This document shows positions 53,166 through 60,603 of a stretch of DNA of 64,000 nucleotides, in pieces (positions within the stretch are counted from its first letter, which is position 1; every line of letters starts with the position of its first letter). This DNA is from Pseudomonas helmanticensis. Lineage in GTDB: Bacteria > Pseudomonadota > Gammaproteobacteria > Pseudomonadales > Pseudomonadaceae. The stretch spans positions 1,550,001-1,614,000 of the forward strand of contig NZ_FXUY01000001.1 in the NCBI RefSeq assembly GCF_900182985.1, in the 5' to 3' direction. Both the position numbers and the translations under genes were made by a program. The notes below the pieces were generated by a model. The model had not been told where the DNA came from, ran no database searches, and worked only from the letters and a program-made list of their open reading frames with translations.

Positions 53166-53520
53166 GGTGAAGCTCCTTGATGACTGGAGCCGCCACCGTT
53201 CGCGGTCAAACAAACAGGGTGGCAGCTGTGCGCGGGTTGACCGACCGGACATCAAGGAATCCGGCACACCCGAAGGTGTCCCACGCACAGCCACCGCGAC
53301 ATGATTTCAGACAATGCCTGAACACGTGCAGAACGCTGGCGCGCCTTGATATTGGGCGGACGGTCAAATCCGATCGCTGATTCGTCAGCGACCGCACCAC
53401 AATAGAACCCGCCCCCAAGGCGCACAAGCCGGCGGATTCTGGCGTAGCTGTAGGCAAAGGCGCAAGGGTGTGTAGCCTGAGCGAGTGTATGGAGATGTCT
53501 TTTTAAACGTTGGTGTTTAT
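53166..53520 (-). promoter_or_regulatory. Structured leader of DUF6124, copy 1
   Basis: 355-nt non-coding leader. Visible pairings on the minus strand are: an outer stem GGTGGC/GCCACC extended by TGTGCG/CGCACA (53218-53232 with 53284-53295); a UUCG-loop hairpin ACACC/GGTGT (53266-53279); and a long hairpin CGGTCGCTGA-CGAA-TCAGCGATCG (53371-53394). Near the gene, GCTCC can pair with GGAGC of the ribosome site. Base changes against copies 2 and 3 preserve pairing. Confidence 0.7.
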
Positions 53521-53842
53521 CGCGTCTCATCGCGTCCTGCCGTCTAAAATCGATCCCATCACCTGTTGCCAAGGATTCCCCCTGCTCGCCCCGCTTCGCA
53601 ACCATATCAAGCAGTCAACCAATAATTTGTAAGTAGATATTGAGCGCGCCGCCTGCCTCGGGCATGCTGCGCGCAGCACATTTACATGGACAGTAAAACT
53701 TTATGCGCCCCTCCAAGGACACGCCCTTTTCTTCGCGCTTAAACGCTGGACACCCCGCATTATTTTGGCGGCCGATACCCCTCGTTCCCATATCGACTCC
53801 ATTCCGGTCAAGGAAAACTGAAACTTTGAAAAGGAACAATTC
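53521..53842. other. Intergenic region between the DUF6124 leader and the PAAR gene
   Basis: About 320 bp of non-coding DNA, AT-richer than the core genome toward the PAAR gene. It must hold the PAAR promoter and probably that of the divergent leader. The ribosome site of the PAAR gene is AAAAGGAAC. No repeat family was recognised. Confidence 0.6.
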
Positions 53843-54340
53843 ATGAGTGGAAAACCTGCTGCGCGAGTTACAGATCCAACCAATTGCCCGCTCCCCGGGC
53901 ATGGCACAAACCCTATTGTCAGCGGCTCTCCCAATGTGAATTTCGACGGACTTGCCGCCGCTCGAATGACCGATAAATCCGCGTGCGGTAGCCCGATCAC
54001 CGGAGCGGTCAGCTCGACGGTTTTTATCAATGGGCTGAATGCTGCGACCAAAGACAGTACCGGTGGCCACGGCAACGTAGTTGTAGGTGGCTCCGGCACG
54101 GTCATCATTGGCGACACCGTCGTATCAGCGCCTTTCAGCGGTCTGACGTCGATGCCCGTGCACTTCAGCGACAAGTTCAGGCTTATTGACGATGAGTCAG
54201 GGGAGCCGTTAGCTAATCTTGATTACGCCATTCAGCGAGCTGACGGCAGCATTGAGCACGGTGTCAGCGATTCAATGGGGTATACGCACGTAATTAGCTC
54301 GCACCTCGCGGAAACGATCCAACTGTTTTTGGAGGATTGA
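53843..54340 (+). CDS. PAAR-domain protein with C-terminal effector-loading extension
   Basis: 165 residues. The PAAR domain (1-97) starts MSGKPAARVTDPTNCPLPGH and has the Pro-Ala-Ala-Arg-like repeats, with 'GSPNVNFDGLAAARMTDKSA' and 'GGSGTVIIGDTVVSAPFSG'. PAAR proteins cap the VgrG spike of type VI secretion. The remaining 60 residues ('FRLIDDESGEPLANLDYAIQ') resemble the transthyretin-like extensions that bind effectors. It is the first gene of the PAAR / small ORF / lysozyme / immunity operon. No core T6SS genes are in the window, so it must be used by a system elsewhere. Confidence 0.9.
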   Translation: MSGKPAARVTDPTNCPLPGHGTNPIVSGSPNVNFDGLAAARMTDKSACGSPITGAVSSTVFINGLNAATKDSTGGHGNVVVGGSGTVIIGDTVVSAPFSGLTSMPVHFSDKFRLIDDESGEPLANLDYAIQRADGSIEHGVSDSMGYTHVISSHLAETIQLFLED

Positions 54341-54342
54341 AA

Positions 54343-54480
54343 ATGGATGTAGATGCAACTCAAAAAAACTACCGTGTACAAGGCTCCATGGCCAAAACCA
54401 TAAACTTCTTTATTTTCACTCTCCAAAACAGCCACCAGCAGAGCGTCAAAGAGAATAACGGAAGTTTTCCTCATGGCTGA
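54343..54480 (+). CDS. Small 45-residue protein between PAAR and effector genes
   Basis: Starts at ATG 54343 with a near-perfect ribosome site (GGAGG, 7-base spacing) that overlaps the PAAR stop, and ends overlapping the effector start. The sequence (MDVDATQKNYRVQGSMAKT...) has no recognised domain. It could be an effector-associated small protein, or a translational coupler for the effector. Translation is likely; function is unknown. Confidence 0.5.
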   Translation: MDVDATQKNYRVQGSMAKTINFFIFTLQNSHQQSVKENNGSFPHG

Positions 54481-55096
54481 AGTCATTAGCAAAAACGGCC
54501 GAAAAATGTCATCTGTAGCCACCAGAACGGTGACGCCTGTCAAAGACTCCAGCCCTAAAGCTGTATCCGTAGACGCAAAGCAACAAAAGAGGCGTGCCGA
54601 GAATGCGGAGTTCTTAAAGAATAAAAATGTGAAGGCCTTTCTGGATACGTTGGCAAAAGTCGAGGGTGGCGACTATCACGCGAAATTTGGATATGGTTGG
54701 GCAGCTGGCTGGAAATCCGGGAAGTGGACATTCAGTGATGAGTCTACTCACCCAGGACCAGGTTATGGTGGTTCAACCACAGCTTCTGGAAGGTACCAAA
54801 TCACGAAAGTCACATGGTCGGAACTCTCCATCAAAGCGATGGGGCTATCTGACTTTAGCCCCGGAACGCAGGACTTGATTGCCGTTGAACTCCTGCGGAA
54901 CGTGAGTGCCATCGAACCGCTGATCGGTGGCGACTTAAAAACTGCAGTTGGAAAAGCATCAAAAAAATGGGAAGCGTTGCCTATGGGGCCGGGGTTGGCA
55001 AATCGACCAGTCAATGGAAAGCCTTCCGGCCAACCTTATACTGAGTACGACGAAGTAGAAAAAATATATAGAGGCTTTGGCGGTACTGTTAAATGA
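54473..55096 (+). CDS. T6SS-associated lambda-R-like peptidoglycan lytic effector
   Basis: 207 residues. After a basic, low-complexity 45-residue leader, the domain aligns by eye with lambda R endolysin (GH104-type lytic transglycosylase): 'AFLDTLAKVEGGDYHAKFGY', 'GGSTTASGRYQITKVTW', 'GLSDFSPGTQDLIAVELLRN' and 'GDLKTAVGKASKKWEALP'. The Glu in KVEGG is the likely acid. It would cleave the glycan backbone in the target periplasm. No signal peptide, as expected for a PAAR-delivered cargo. The stop overlaps the immunity ATG (ATGA). Family assignment is strong; the effector role is by context. Confidence 0.85.
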   Translation: MAEVISKNGRKMSSVATRTVTPVKDSSPKAVSVDAKQQKRRAENAEFLKNKNVKAFLDTLAKVEGGDYHAKFGYGWAAGWKSGKWTFSDESTHPGPGYGGSTTASGRYQITKVTWSELSIKAMGLSDFSPGTQDLIAVELLRNVSAIEPLIGGDLKTAVGKASKKWEALPMGPGLANRPVNGKPSGQPYTEYDEVEKIYRGFGGTVK

Positions 55097-55434
55097 AACT
55101 AAAAATATTAGTTATCAGCCTTTTATGTTGCGTCAGTTTATTTTCAAGCGCAGCAGACGTTCCTATCAAAGAGGGAATGCCCTTTTCTAAAGCCCGAAAA
55201 GCTTTGATCAAAAATGGCTGGAAGCCGAATCCGTCTTACTCAGGTGAGTTCGGGGTTGAAAACGTCATCCAAAGAAAAGGCTTCACTGAAATCGAGTCTT
55301 GCACGGAGGGCGTCCGTTTCTGCAGCTTCAACTACATCAAGAACGGAGATTGTTTAGGTGTAGGAACTGTCGGCGAAGAAGTCAAAGACATGAAAGTTTA
55401 TTCCTGGAACTTCAAATGCCCTGAAAAGGATTGA
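55093..55434 (+). CDS. Cognate periplasmic immunity protein of the lytic effector
   Basis: 113 residues: signal peptide MKLKILVISLLCCVSLFSSA, then 'GMPFSKARKALIKNGWKPNP', and C-x6-C-x9-C-x21-C identical in spacing to the protein at 52256, implying two disulfides in the periplasm where the effector acts. Start overlaps the effector stop by 4 bp. Immunity function is inferred from location and export. Confidence 0.8.
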   Translation: MKLKILVISLLCCVSLFSSAADVPIKEGMPFSKARKALIKNGWKPNPSYSGEFGVENVIQRKGFTEIESCTEGVRFCSFNYIKNGDCLGVGTVGEEVKDMKVYSWNFKCPEKD

Positions 55435-55466
55435 AACCAGAAATCAACAACAAAGTGATAACAAAG

Positions 55467-55508
55467 GGGACTGATTTATTTTATGGAATAAATCAGTCCC
55501 GTTTTTTT
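55467..55508 (+). terminator. GGGACTGATTTATT hairpin terminator
   Basis: A 14-bp perfect stem GGGACTGATTTATT/AATAAATCAGTCCC with a 6-base loop is followed by G and seven T's, 32 bases beyond the immunity gene stop. The arm belongs to a repeat family also seen at 62062-62106 and 63889-63910. Confidence 0.85.
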
Positions 55509-55510
55509 GA

Positions 55511-55543
55511 TGGACCCGAGAGTGCCCCGACGCGCCTCAATAA
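55511..55543 (+). pseudogene. 3' remnant of an immunity-like gene
   Basis: Codons TGG ACC CGA GAG TGC CCC GAC GCG CCT CAA TAA encode WTRECPDAPQ, near-identical to the last ten residues (WTRECPEAPQ) of the protein at 52256. It lies directly after the terminator and before DUF6124 cassette copy 2, as the relic of an immunity gene next to copy 2, the same arrangement as at copy 1. Confidence 0.8.
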
Positions 55544-55672
55544 CCAGTCCCCCCAGGTTTCAGCGCCGAACACGATTCCCGTGACCAACACAAAACCCTG
55601 TGGGAGCGGGCTTGCCCGCTAAGGCGCCAGAACGGCCACCCCATCAATCAGCAGGTGACCCCGCCCCGCGCA

Positions 55673-56032
55673 TCAACCCAGCAATTGCAAATTATCCAAC
55701 GCCCGATTCACCGCCAACTCCCCGAGCATGATCAACTGCGCAATCCCCGCCAGCGCCTGGCGCTGCGACACCGGCAACAGACTGGCGACGTTCTGCGCGA
55801 GGGTTTTCGCCGAAGCGAGTGTTTCACTGGCATCGACCAGCAGCTCTTCGGTTTTGTTGTCCGCCGTAACGGCATACATCCCACGGTATTTACGTGGCGG
55901 TGGTGTGGAACCGGGCGGACAGAGGTAATGGTCGAGGGCGCGGTCGGCGGCTTCGTGGAGTTTGTTTGAGTCGAGGGATTCGTAGGGGGAAACCGAGTCG
56001 GTTTCTGGCGGGTTGGGTGTTGGTTTGATCAT
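55673..56032 (-). CDS. DUF6124 family protein, copy 2
   Basis: 119 residues, differing from copy 1 by only a few residues (e.g. RKYRGMYAV instead of RKNRGMYAV, LLVDAS for LLIDAS). Start ATG 56032 has GGAGC upstream. The high similarity of three copies within 6.5 kb indicates recent duplication or gene conversion. Confidence 0.85.
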   Translation of the reverse strand: MIKPTPNPPETDSVSPYESLDSNKLHEAADRALDHYLCPPGSTPPPRKYRGMYAVTADNKTEELLVDASETLASAKTLAQNVASLLPVSQRQALAGIAQLIMLGELAVNRALDNLQLLG

Positions 56033-56390
56033 GGTGAAGCTCCATATTTATACCTGGTGGAACCACCAGCACCTGTCGCTAAACAAGTGAGGGTGGCAGC
56101 TGTACGCGGGTTAGCGAACCGAGAGGTATAAGACCCGGCAGACCCGAAGGTCTCCCACGCACAGCCACCATATCGTCATCGCAAACGTCTGCGACAAACT
56201 GGAGCGTCGTTGAACTTATACCTGGTCGGGTCGCTAAACCCGGTCGCTGGGTTGCCAGCGACCCATAGACGATATAGACCAGGTACAAAGCCCACAAGCC
56301 GACGGATTCTGGCGTAGCTGTAGGCAAAGGCGCAAGGGCGTGTAGCCTGAGAGAGTGTCTGGAGATGTCTTTTTAAACGTTGGCGTTTAT
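56033..56390 (-). promoter_or_regulatory. Structured leader of DUF6124, copy 2
   Basis: 358-nt leader. On the minus strand: outer stem GGTGGC..TGTGCG with CGTACA..GCCACC (56092-56106 with 56158-56169); UUCG hairpin AGACC/GGTCT (56140-56153); hairpin GGTCGCTGG-CAAC-CCAGCGACC (56242-56263), enclosed by ACCTGGTC/GACCAGGT. A hairpin CTGGTGG/CCACCAG sits near the gene start. Confidence 0.75.
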
Positions 56391-56478
56391 CGAGACCTCA
56401 TTTCGTCACGCACCAGCAACAGATCCGTCCCCTTATCCCAACAGACGTAAGAAAATGGCGAGATTGCTAGCCTGGTGC

Positions 56479-56867
56479 TTACTCGAACAGTCCTAAATAT
56501 TCCGCCCAACCATACAAAGCCAGAATTCCCAGCAGAGAAAATGCATTCAATCGATATGGAATTTCGACCCACCGCCGCAATTCAGCGGAAGGCTCCGGAC
56601 ATCTTCTAGGGCACCCGGATTATCCGGCAACAGGCGCGAAGGACGTTTACGAAGTAACGCAGTGATCAGATTGAGCCTGTACCTGCGCGCCAAAAAACCA
56701 GAACGTCCCATCTGCGGGCAGTTGTGGAGCAGGAAGCAATTTTCAAGGTGCAATTCAATTTCGGAAAGCTTGAAATACCCGACATAGATCATCACCAGAA
56801 CGTTGGAGATGACCAGCACCAGTAACGCAATGCCGGTGGCGGCGAACAGAAGTTTGATTTCAGTCAT
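56479..56867 (-). pseudogene. Frameshifted membrane immunity-like gene
   Basis: ATG 56867 gives MTEIKLLFAATGIALLVLVI... and stops early at 56547. Past about residue 95 the -1 frame continues as ELRRWVEIPYRLNAF..., ALYGWAEYLGLFE, to a stop at 56479. That tail aligns with the end of the intact neighbour (LRFWATCPFHVGYF..., YGKYRGFL). A single-base deletion near 56580 is the simplest explanation; with it restored the protein would be 129 residues with two membrane helices, matching its paralogue. Confidence 0.75.
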
Positions 56868-56921
56868 GGGGAGAGTCTTCGTAAACGACCTCACCGATGG
56901 ACTGATTTTCTTTTTGCCCCA

Positions 56922-57302
56922 TTACAAAAAACCTCTGTATTTCCCATACAGCCAAAGCAGTGACGTCCCGCCGCACACGAAATAGCCAACATGAAACGGA
57001 CACGTCGCCCAGAACCTGAGTCCTCTGGGAAGGCGTTGAACGGCGTCGATCAGCAAGGGTTCCTGCCGTTGGATACTCTTGGACGTAATCAACCGACTGA
57101 CAGCGGTCATCCGCTGAGTTCTCGAGTAAAAACTTCCCCCTGATGAACCACAGTCCATGGATAGATACAGCCACTCATCAAAGTGTTTTTCCAGAGCGTC
57201 GAGTTTTGTATAAACGGCGTAGAAAATCATTGCGCAGTTGATCACGCCCATCACGATCTGCGCCCCACATGCCCAGGCAAATACTGTGCTGGTGATTTCC
57301 AT
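56922..57302 (-). CDS. Two-TM membrane immunity protein (putative)
   Basis: 126 residues: transmembrane helix 1 at about residues 8-30 ('FAWACGAQIVMGVINCAMIF'), a soluble middle, and helix 2 near the C-terminus ('VGYFVCGGTSLLWLYGKY'). Start shares one base with the stop of the 481-residue effector gene (TAATG). A membrane-located immunity protein fits an effector that acts on the inner membrane. Identified by context, not family. Confidence 0.65.
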   Translation of the reverse strand: MEITSTVFAWACGAQIVMGVINCAMIFYAVYTKLDALEKHFDEWLYLSMDCGSSGGSFYSRTQRMTAVSRLITSKSIQRQEPLLIDAVQRLPRGLRFWATCPFHVGYFVCGGTSLLWLYGKYRGFL

Positions 57303-58747
57303 TACTCGGAATACTCATGAATTTCTTGCCCCAATAACTCTCCTAGCTCCGTCATCTGAGTTCCTGTCTCCACGGACCCTGCCGCACCGACCACAAGCAC
57401 ACACACAAGTTTTCCCATTCCTTTCAATTTCGCGCATACCGCCAAACCTACTTTCCCTCCGATATATCCACCTGCAAGAGCTCCAGCGGTACCGCCGACC
57501 ATTTTCCCTCCCTCTACAAACCTCACTTGCCTGCATTCCGCCTCGCGGTCGGACGCGCAGACCTCGTAGATTTTTGAGCTGGATGCGCCCAGTTGCAGAC
57601 CTATGCCGAGATAACCACCTCCCTTCATGAACTTCGCTGCTCTGGCAACGCCCGCAATGTTAGTTGCATATCCGGGCAGTTTTGCCGGTGCGCCTGCTTT
57701 GCCCCATCGGTGAACAATTCGGCGACTGGACAATCCCAGTGCACGTTTGAGTTTTGGTTGATCTGGCAAACCGGTGCCCTTGCGTACCAGCGGCCCAAGG
57801 CTCGCATCAAGTTTCGCCATCAGACGTTTGCGTTTGGCAAAGAACTCCGGCGAATGCAGATGGCGATGTTGGGTGTATTGCTGCTGATGCAGATGCTCCA
57901 ACTCTTTGAGGGTGTTTTTCAATCCTTCCAGATGCTGCCCAATCATGAATGACGCAACGCCCAATGTGCCTGCCGACACCTCCAGAAACGGCTCAATGAC
58001 CTCATGATGCTCAACCATGAACGAAGCTTCTTCATCCGAAAGGTCTTTCAACGCCTCGTTCACCTTCTCCGCAGCGGCCATCATCTGTGCTTCTTCGCGC
58101 CGGCACATGTAGTTACGTGAGTCGCTGAACAAGACCATTTGCCCAGGCTTGACCCGCTCACCGAGATGTCGATTGAGTGAACGGAATTCGCGACGCAGTG
58201 AGTCGCCGGGACTGATTTCGTACAACTCCCGTTCAAGCGCCTCGAGCGTCATGGGTTTCTGAACGATGTGGAAACCCGATTCAGCCGGTTGCGGCAAGGT
58301 GTAGGCGTGTTCCTCCACCAAGTGTTGTGCAGGAGGAGGCTCGGGTTTGGGGTTGAAGGCATTCCAGGAGGCGCCGCCGTTGTCTGTAGCCATGCGTGGC
58401 TTCACCAGTGCCCAATCACCGTTACGCACAGCATCGATGAGTTTTTGCTCATTCGCGCCTTGCATGTAGTTGGAACGATGCAGGCCCATGGCGTTTAACA
58501 AGTCGTCGAATCCGGGCAAGTCGTCCGGGCGACTCAATGCCTGTCGGAAATGTTCCATGGATTGATAGGAATCGAGGATCTGCTCTCGCTGGCCATGGAC
58601 CTCGCTTTGTGGGATGAGTCTGGTCACGTCCGTGTCCCGTTCTGAAAACGCAGAACTTTGGCGAACGGACTCAGGTTTGAATGCAGGATGGATCGGTGTT
58701 CGTTGTAGGGAAAATCCGGTTTTCTGACTTGCAGACGCCGCGCTCAA
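57302..58747 (-). CDS. Putative membrane-active T6SS effector with glycine-zipper C-terminus
   Basis: 481 residues; family not recognised with confidence. N-terminal 140 residues are disordered. Residues about 160-220 hold a LysM-like stretch ('SPGDSLRREFRSLNRHLGER'), residues about 230-330 are coiled-coil helical. The C-terminus has glycine-rich hydrophobic helices ('GGTAGALAGGYIGGKVGLAV', 'LVCVLVVGAAGSVETGTQM'), as in pore-forming effectors such as Tse4. No signal peptide. The start is TTG 58747 with no clear ribosome site. Directly followed by two membrane immunity-type genes. A pore-forming role is inference. Confidence 0.6.
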   Translation of the reverse strand: MSAASASQKTGFSLQRTPIHPAFKPESVRQSSAFSERDTDVTRLIPQSEVHGQREQILDSYQSMEHFRQALSRPDDLPGFDDLLNAMGLHRSNYMQGANEQKLIDAVRNGDWALVKPRMATDNGGASWNAFNPKPEPPPAQHLVEEHAYTLPQPAESGFHIVQKPMTLEALERELYEISPGDSLRREFRSLNRHLGERVKPGQMVLFSDSRNYMCRREEAQMMAAAEKVNEALKDLSDEEASFMVEHHEVIEPFLEVSAGTLGVASFMIGQHLEGLKNTLKELEHLHQQQYTQHRHLHSPEFFAKRKRLMAKLDASLGPLVRKGTGLPDQPKLKRALGLSSRRIVHRWGKAGAPAKLPGYATNIAGVARAAKFMKGGGYLGIGLQLGASSSKIYEVCASDREAECRQVRFVEGGKMVGGTAGALAGGYIGGKVGLAVCAKLKGMGKLVCVLVVGAAGSVETGTQMTELGELLGQEIHEYSE

Positions 58748-58933
58748 ATCATCAATGTTTTAAGGCGGTACTGGGTGGGGCAGAAAATAGATCCGTCGCC
58801 AATGTTTGCTCCCACAGGTATCAGCGTCGTACACAGCATCTGCAATCAGCATAAAACCCTGTGGGAGCGAGCCTGCTCGCGAAGGCGCCAGAATGAACAC
58901 CCGATCAATCACCAGGTGATCCCGGCACCCGCA

Positions 58934-59293
58934 TCACTCCGGCAATTGCAAATTATCCAACGCCCGATTCACCGCCAACTCCCCAAGCATGATCAACTGC
59001 GCAATCCCCGCCAGCGCATGGCGCTGTGATGCCGGCAACAGGCTGGAGACGTTCTGGGCGATGGTTTTGGCCGAAGCGAGTGTTGCACTGGCATCGACCA
59101 GCAGTTCTTCGGTTTTGTTGTCCGCCGTCACGGCGTACATCCCACGGTTTTTACGTGGGGGCGGCGTGGAACCGGGTGGACAGAGATAATGGTCGAGCGC
59201 GCGGTCGGCGGCTTCGTGGAGTTTTTTTGAATCGATGGATTCGTAGGGGGAAACCGAGGCGGTTTCGGGTGGGTTGGGTGTTGGTTTGATCAT
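58934..59293 (-). CDS. DUF6124 family protein, copy 3
   Basis: 119 residues, close to copies 1 and 2 with changes such as TASVSPYESIDSKK and SATLASAKTIAQNV. Start ATG 59293 with GGAGC upstream, same context as copy 2. Confidence 0.85.
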   Translation of the reverse strand: MIKPTPNPPETASVSPYESIDSKKLHEAADRALDHYLCPPGSTPPPRKNRGMYAVTADNKTEELLVDASATLASAKTIAQNVSSLLPASQRHALAGIAQLIMLGELAVNRALDNLQLPE

Positions 59294-59651
59294 GGTGAAG
59301 CTCCAAATTTATACCTGGTGGAACCACCAGCACCTGTCGCTAAACAAGTAAGGGTGGCAGCTGTACGCGGGTTAGCGAACCGAGAGGTATAAGACCCGGC
59401 AGACCCGAAGGTCTCCCACGCACAGCCACCATATCGTCGTCGCAAACGTCTGCGACAAACTGGAGCGTCGTTGTACTTATACCTGGTCAGGTCGCTAAAC
59501 CCGGTCGCTGGGTTGCCAGCGACCCATAGACGATATAGACCAGGTACAAAGCCCACAAGCCGGCGGATTCTGGCGTAGCTGTAGGCAAAGGCGCAAGGGT
59601 GTGTAGCCTGAGAGAGTGTCTGGAAATGTCTTTTTAAACGTTGGTGTTTAT
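59294..59651 (-). promoter_or_regulatory. Structured leader of DUF6124, copy 3
   Basis: Folds as copy 2: outer stem 59353-59367 with 59419-59430; UUCG hairpin 59401-59414; hairpin GGTCGCTGG/CCAGCGACC 59503-59524. A short reading frame shared by copies 1 and 2 (TTG start, MPTATPES) ends early here at a TGA, showing that the nucleotide fold, not a protein, is conserved. Confidence 0.75.
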
Positions 59652-59658
59652 CAGAACC

Positions 59659-60042
59659 TTACAATTTAAAGACTCGATCCAGAAACTCCTCAGATGCCTT
59701 ATCTTTCGAAATTTCCGAACGTGCAATACCTTGTCTTCTCCAACTGCAAGATAAGTTCTCGAAGTATAATTCCTCCAGTTTTCCTGGATCTGCACCTTTA
59801 ACTTTATCTAACTCCCCAATGAAAGCTGTCACCTTCACACACTTCAAGTAATTATTAATATAATCGAGACTATTTAAAGGCAAATACGCAACTTCTGCAT
59901 GAGACCAATACAAGACAACGCCCTCTTCCCGAAGCCAAATACTCACTTCACCATCTTTTTTAGCCTTTAGAAGCTCGATATGTTCTGCCGCTTTTTTTTG
60001 ATGTCTATCTACAAGACTTTTGACATAATCTATAGTTAACAT
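59659..60042 (-). CDS. Hypothetical protein, AT-rich accessory gene
   Basis: 127 residues, unrecognised. Helical and charged (MLTIDYVKSLVDRHQKKAAE), with no signal peptide or membrane helix. Base composition is clearly lower in GC than the core genes, which suggests transfer. It could be a solitary immunity gene, as other small genes here are. It ends 8 bp before DUF6124 leader copy 3. Confidence 0.6.
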   Translation of the reverse strand: MLTIDYVKSLVDRHQKKAAEHIELLKAKKDGEVSIWLREEGVVLYWSHAEVAYLPLNSLDYINNYLKCVKVTAFIGELDKVKGADPGKLEELYFENLSCSWRRQGIARSEISKDKASEEFLDRVFKL

Positions 60043-60225
60043 TTATCCACCCATTTCCTACTGGTTCACGTTGTCCGCAGCGGCACGAGCCAAATCGGCA
60101 CGGGCAAACTATGCTTCGTGGTGACATTGGTCAACATCTTGCTATTTCAGCCCAACGGCCTAGAACGATGGTTGTAGGCGGATTCGATTATTCCAATGTA
60201 ACTATCGTTTGAACCACGCCATTTT

Positions 60226-60603
60226 TCAGCAACCATCTGCATGTTTTGCCCCGTAGGTTGCTTGGTCCACAGTGTATTTTTCTCCAGCACTCGAGGAAAG
60301 TTGCTTAATGAGGCCTTTGCACGAGAAGCCCATCATATTGAGATACTGCTTCGCAGACCTCACCGCCTGCTGGTTCCAATCAATGTTCATGCTGTCCACC
60401 GCTATCGTAGCGTCAGAAACATCGAAACCCTCTCCAGCATCAGATGAAAGCTGATGAATAAGCCCATTCCGTGAGAAGCCCGTCATGCTGAGATACTGCT
60501 TCGCTGATCTGACTGCATTATTTTGAGGTCCAGTCAAATCTCCAGCCCATGAGGGCCCAGCAGCAAAAAAAGTGACGGCCAATATTACTTTCAAAAAATT
60601 CAT
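60226..60603 (-). CDS. Ltp-family repeat protein (superinfection-exclusion-like)
   Basis: 125 residues: signal peptide MNFLKVILAVTFFAAGPSWA, then two copies of the ~47-residue Ltp repeat: 'QNNAVRSAKQYLSMTGFSRN' with 'GLIHQLSSDAGEGFDVSDAT', and 'QAVRSAKQYLNMMGFSCKGL' with 'SSAGEKYTVDQATYG'. The domain is best known from Ltp of phage TP-J34, which blocks phage DNA entry; here there is no lipobox, so it should be periplasmic. It could be a superinfection-exclusion protein. ATG 60603 has GGAGA upstream. Confidence 0.75.
   Translation of the reverse strand: MNFLKVILAVTFFAAGPSWAGDLTGPQNNAVRSAKQYLSMTGFSRNGLIHQLSSDAGEGFDVSDATIAVDSMNIDWNQQAVRSAKQYLNMMGFSCKGLIKQLSSSAGEKYTVDQATYGAKHADGC

Larger units (their letters stand above)
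52681..53520. repeat. DUF6124 cassette, copy 1
   Basis: Duplicated unit: a REP-like hairpin (CCCTGTGGGAGCGGGCTAGC near 52730), a DUF6124 gene and a structured leader. Copies 2 and 3 are at 55546-56390 and 58806-59651, all in the same orientation. Copy 1 is the most diverged in the leader. Confidence 0.85.
55546..56390. repeat. DUF6124 cassette, copy 2
   Basis: Second copy of the REP + DUF6124 + leader unit, very close to copy 3 through the leader and to copy 1 at its left end. Its left flank also includes the immunity-gene remnant, showing the duplication took in the neighbouring 3' end. Confidence 0.85.
58806..59651. repeat. DUF6124 cassette, copy 3
   Basis: Third copy. The left REP differs (GTGGGAGCGAGCCTGCTCGC), but the gene and leader closely match copy 2. 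It lies between the membrane-effector gene and an unrelated AT-rich gene that ends 8 bp beyond it. Confidence 0.85.

Noticed and set aside
53206..53457. Short leader frames (MPTATPES... in copies 1 and 2)
   Set aside because: The frame stops early in copy 3 and copies 1 and 2 diverge by frameshift in the second half, while stems are conserved; explained as structured RNA.
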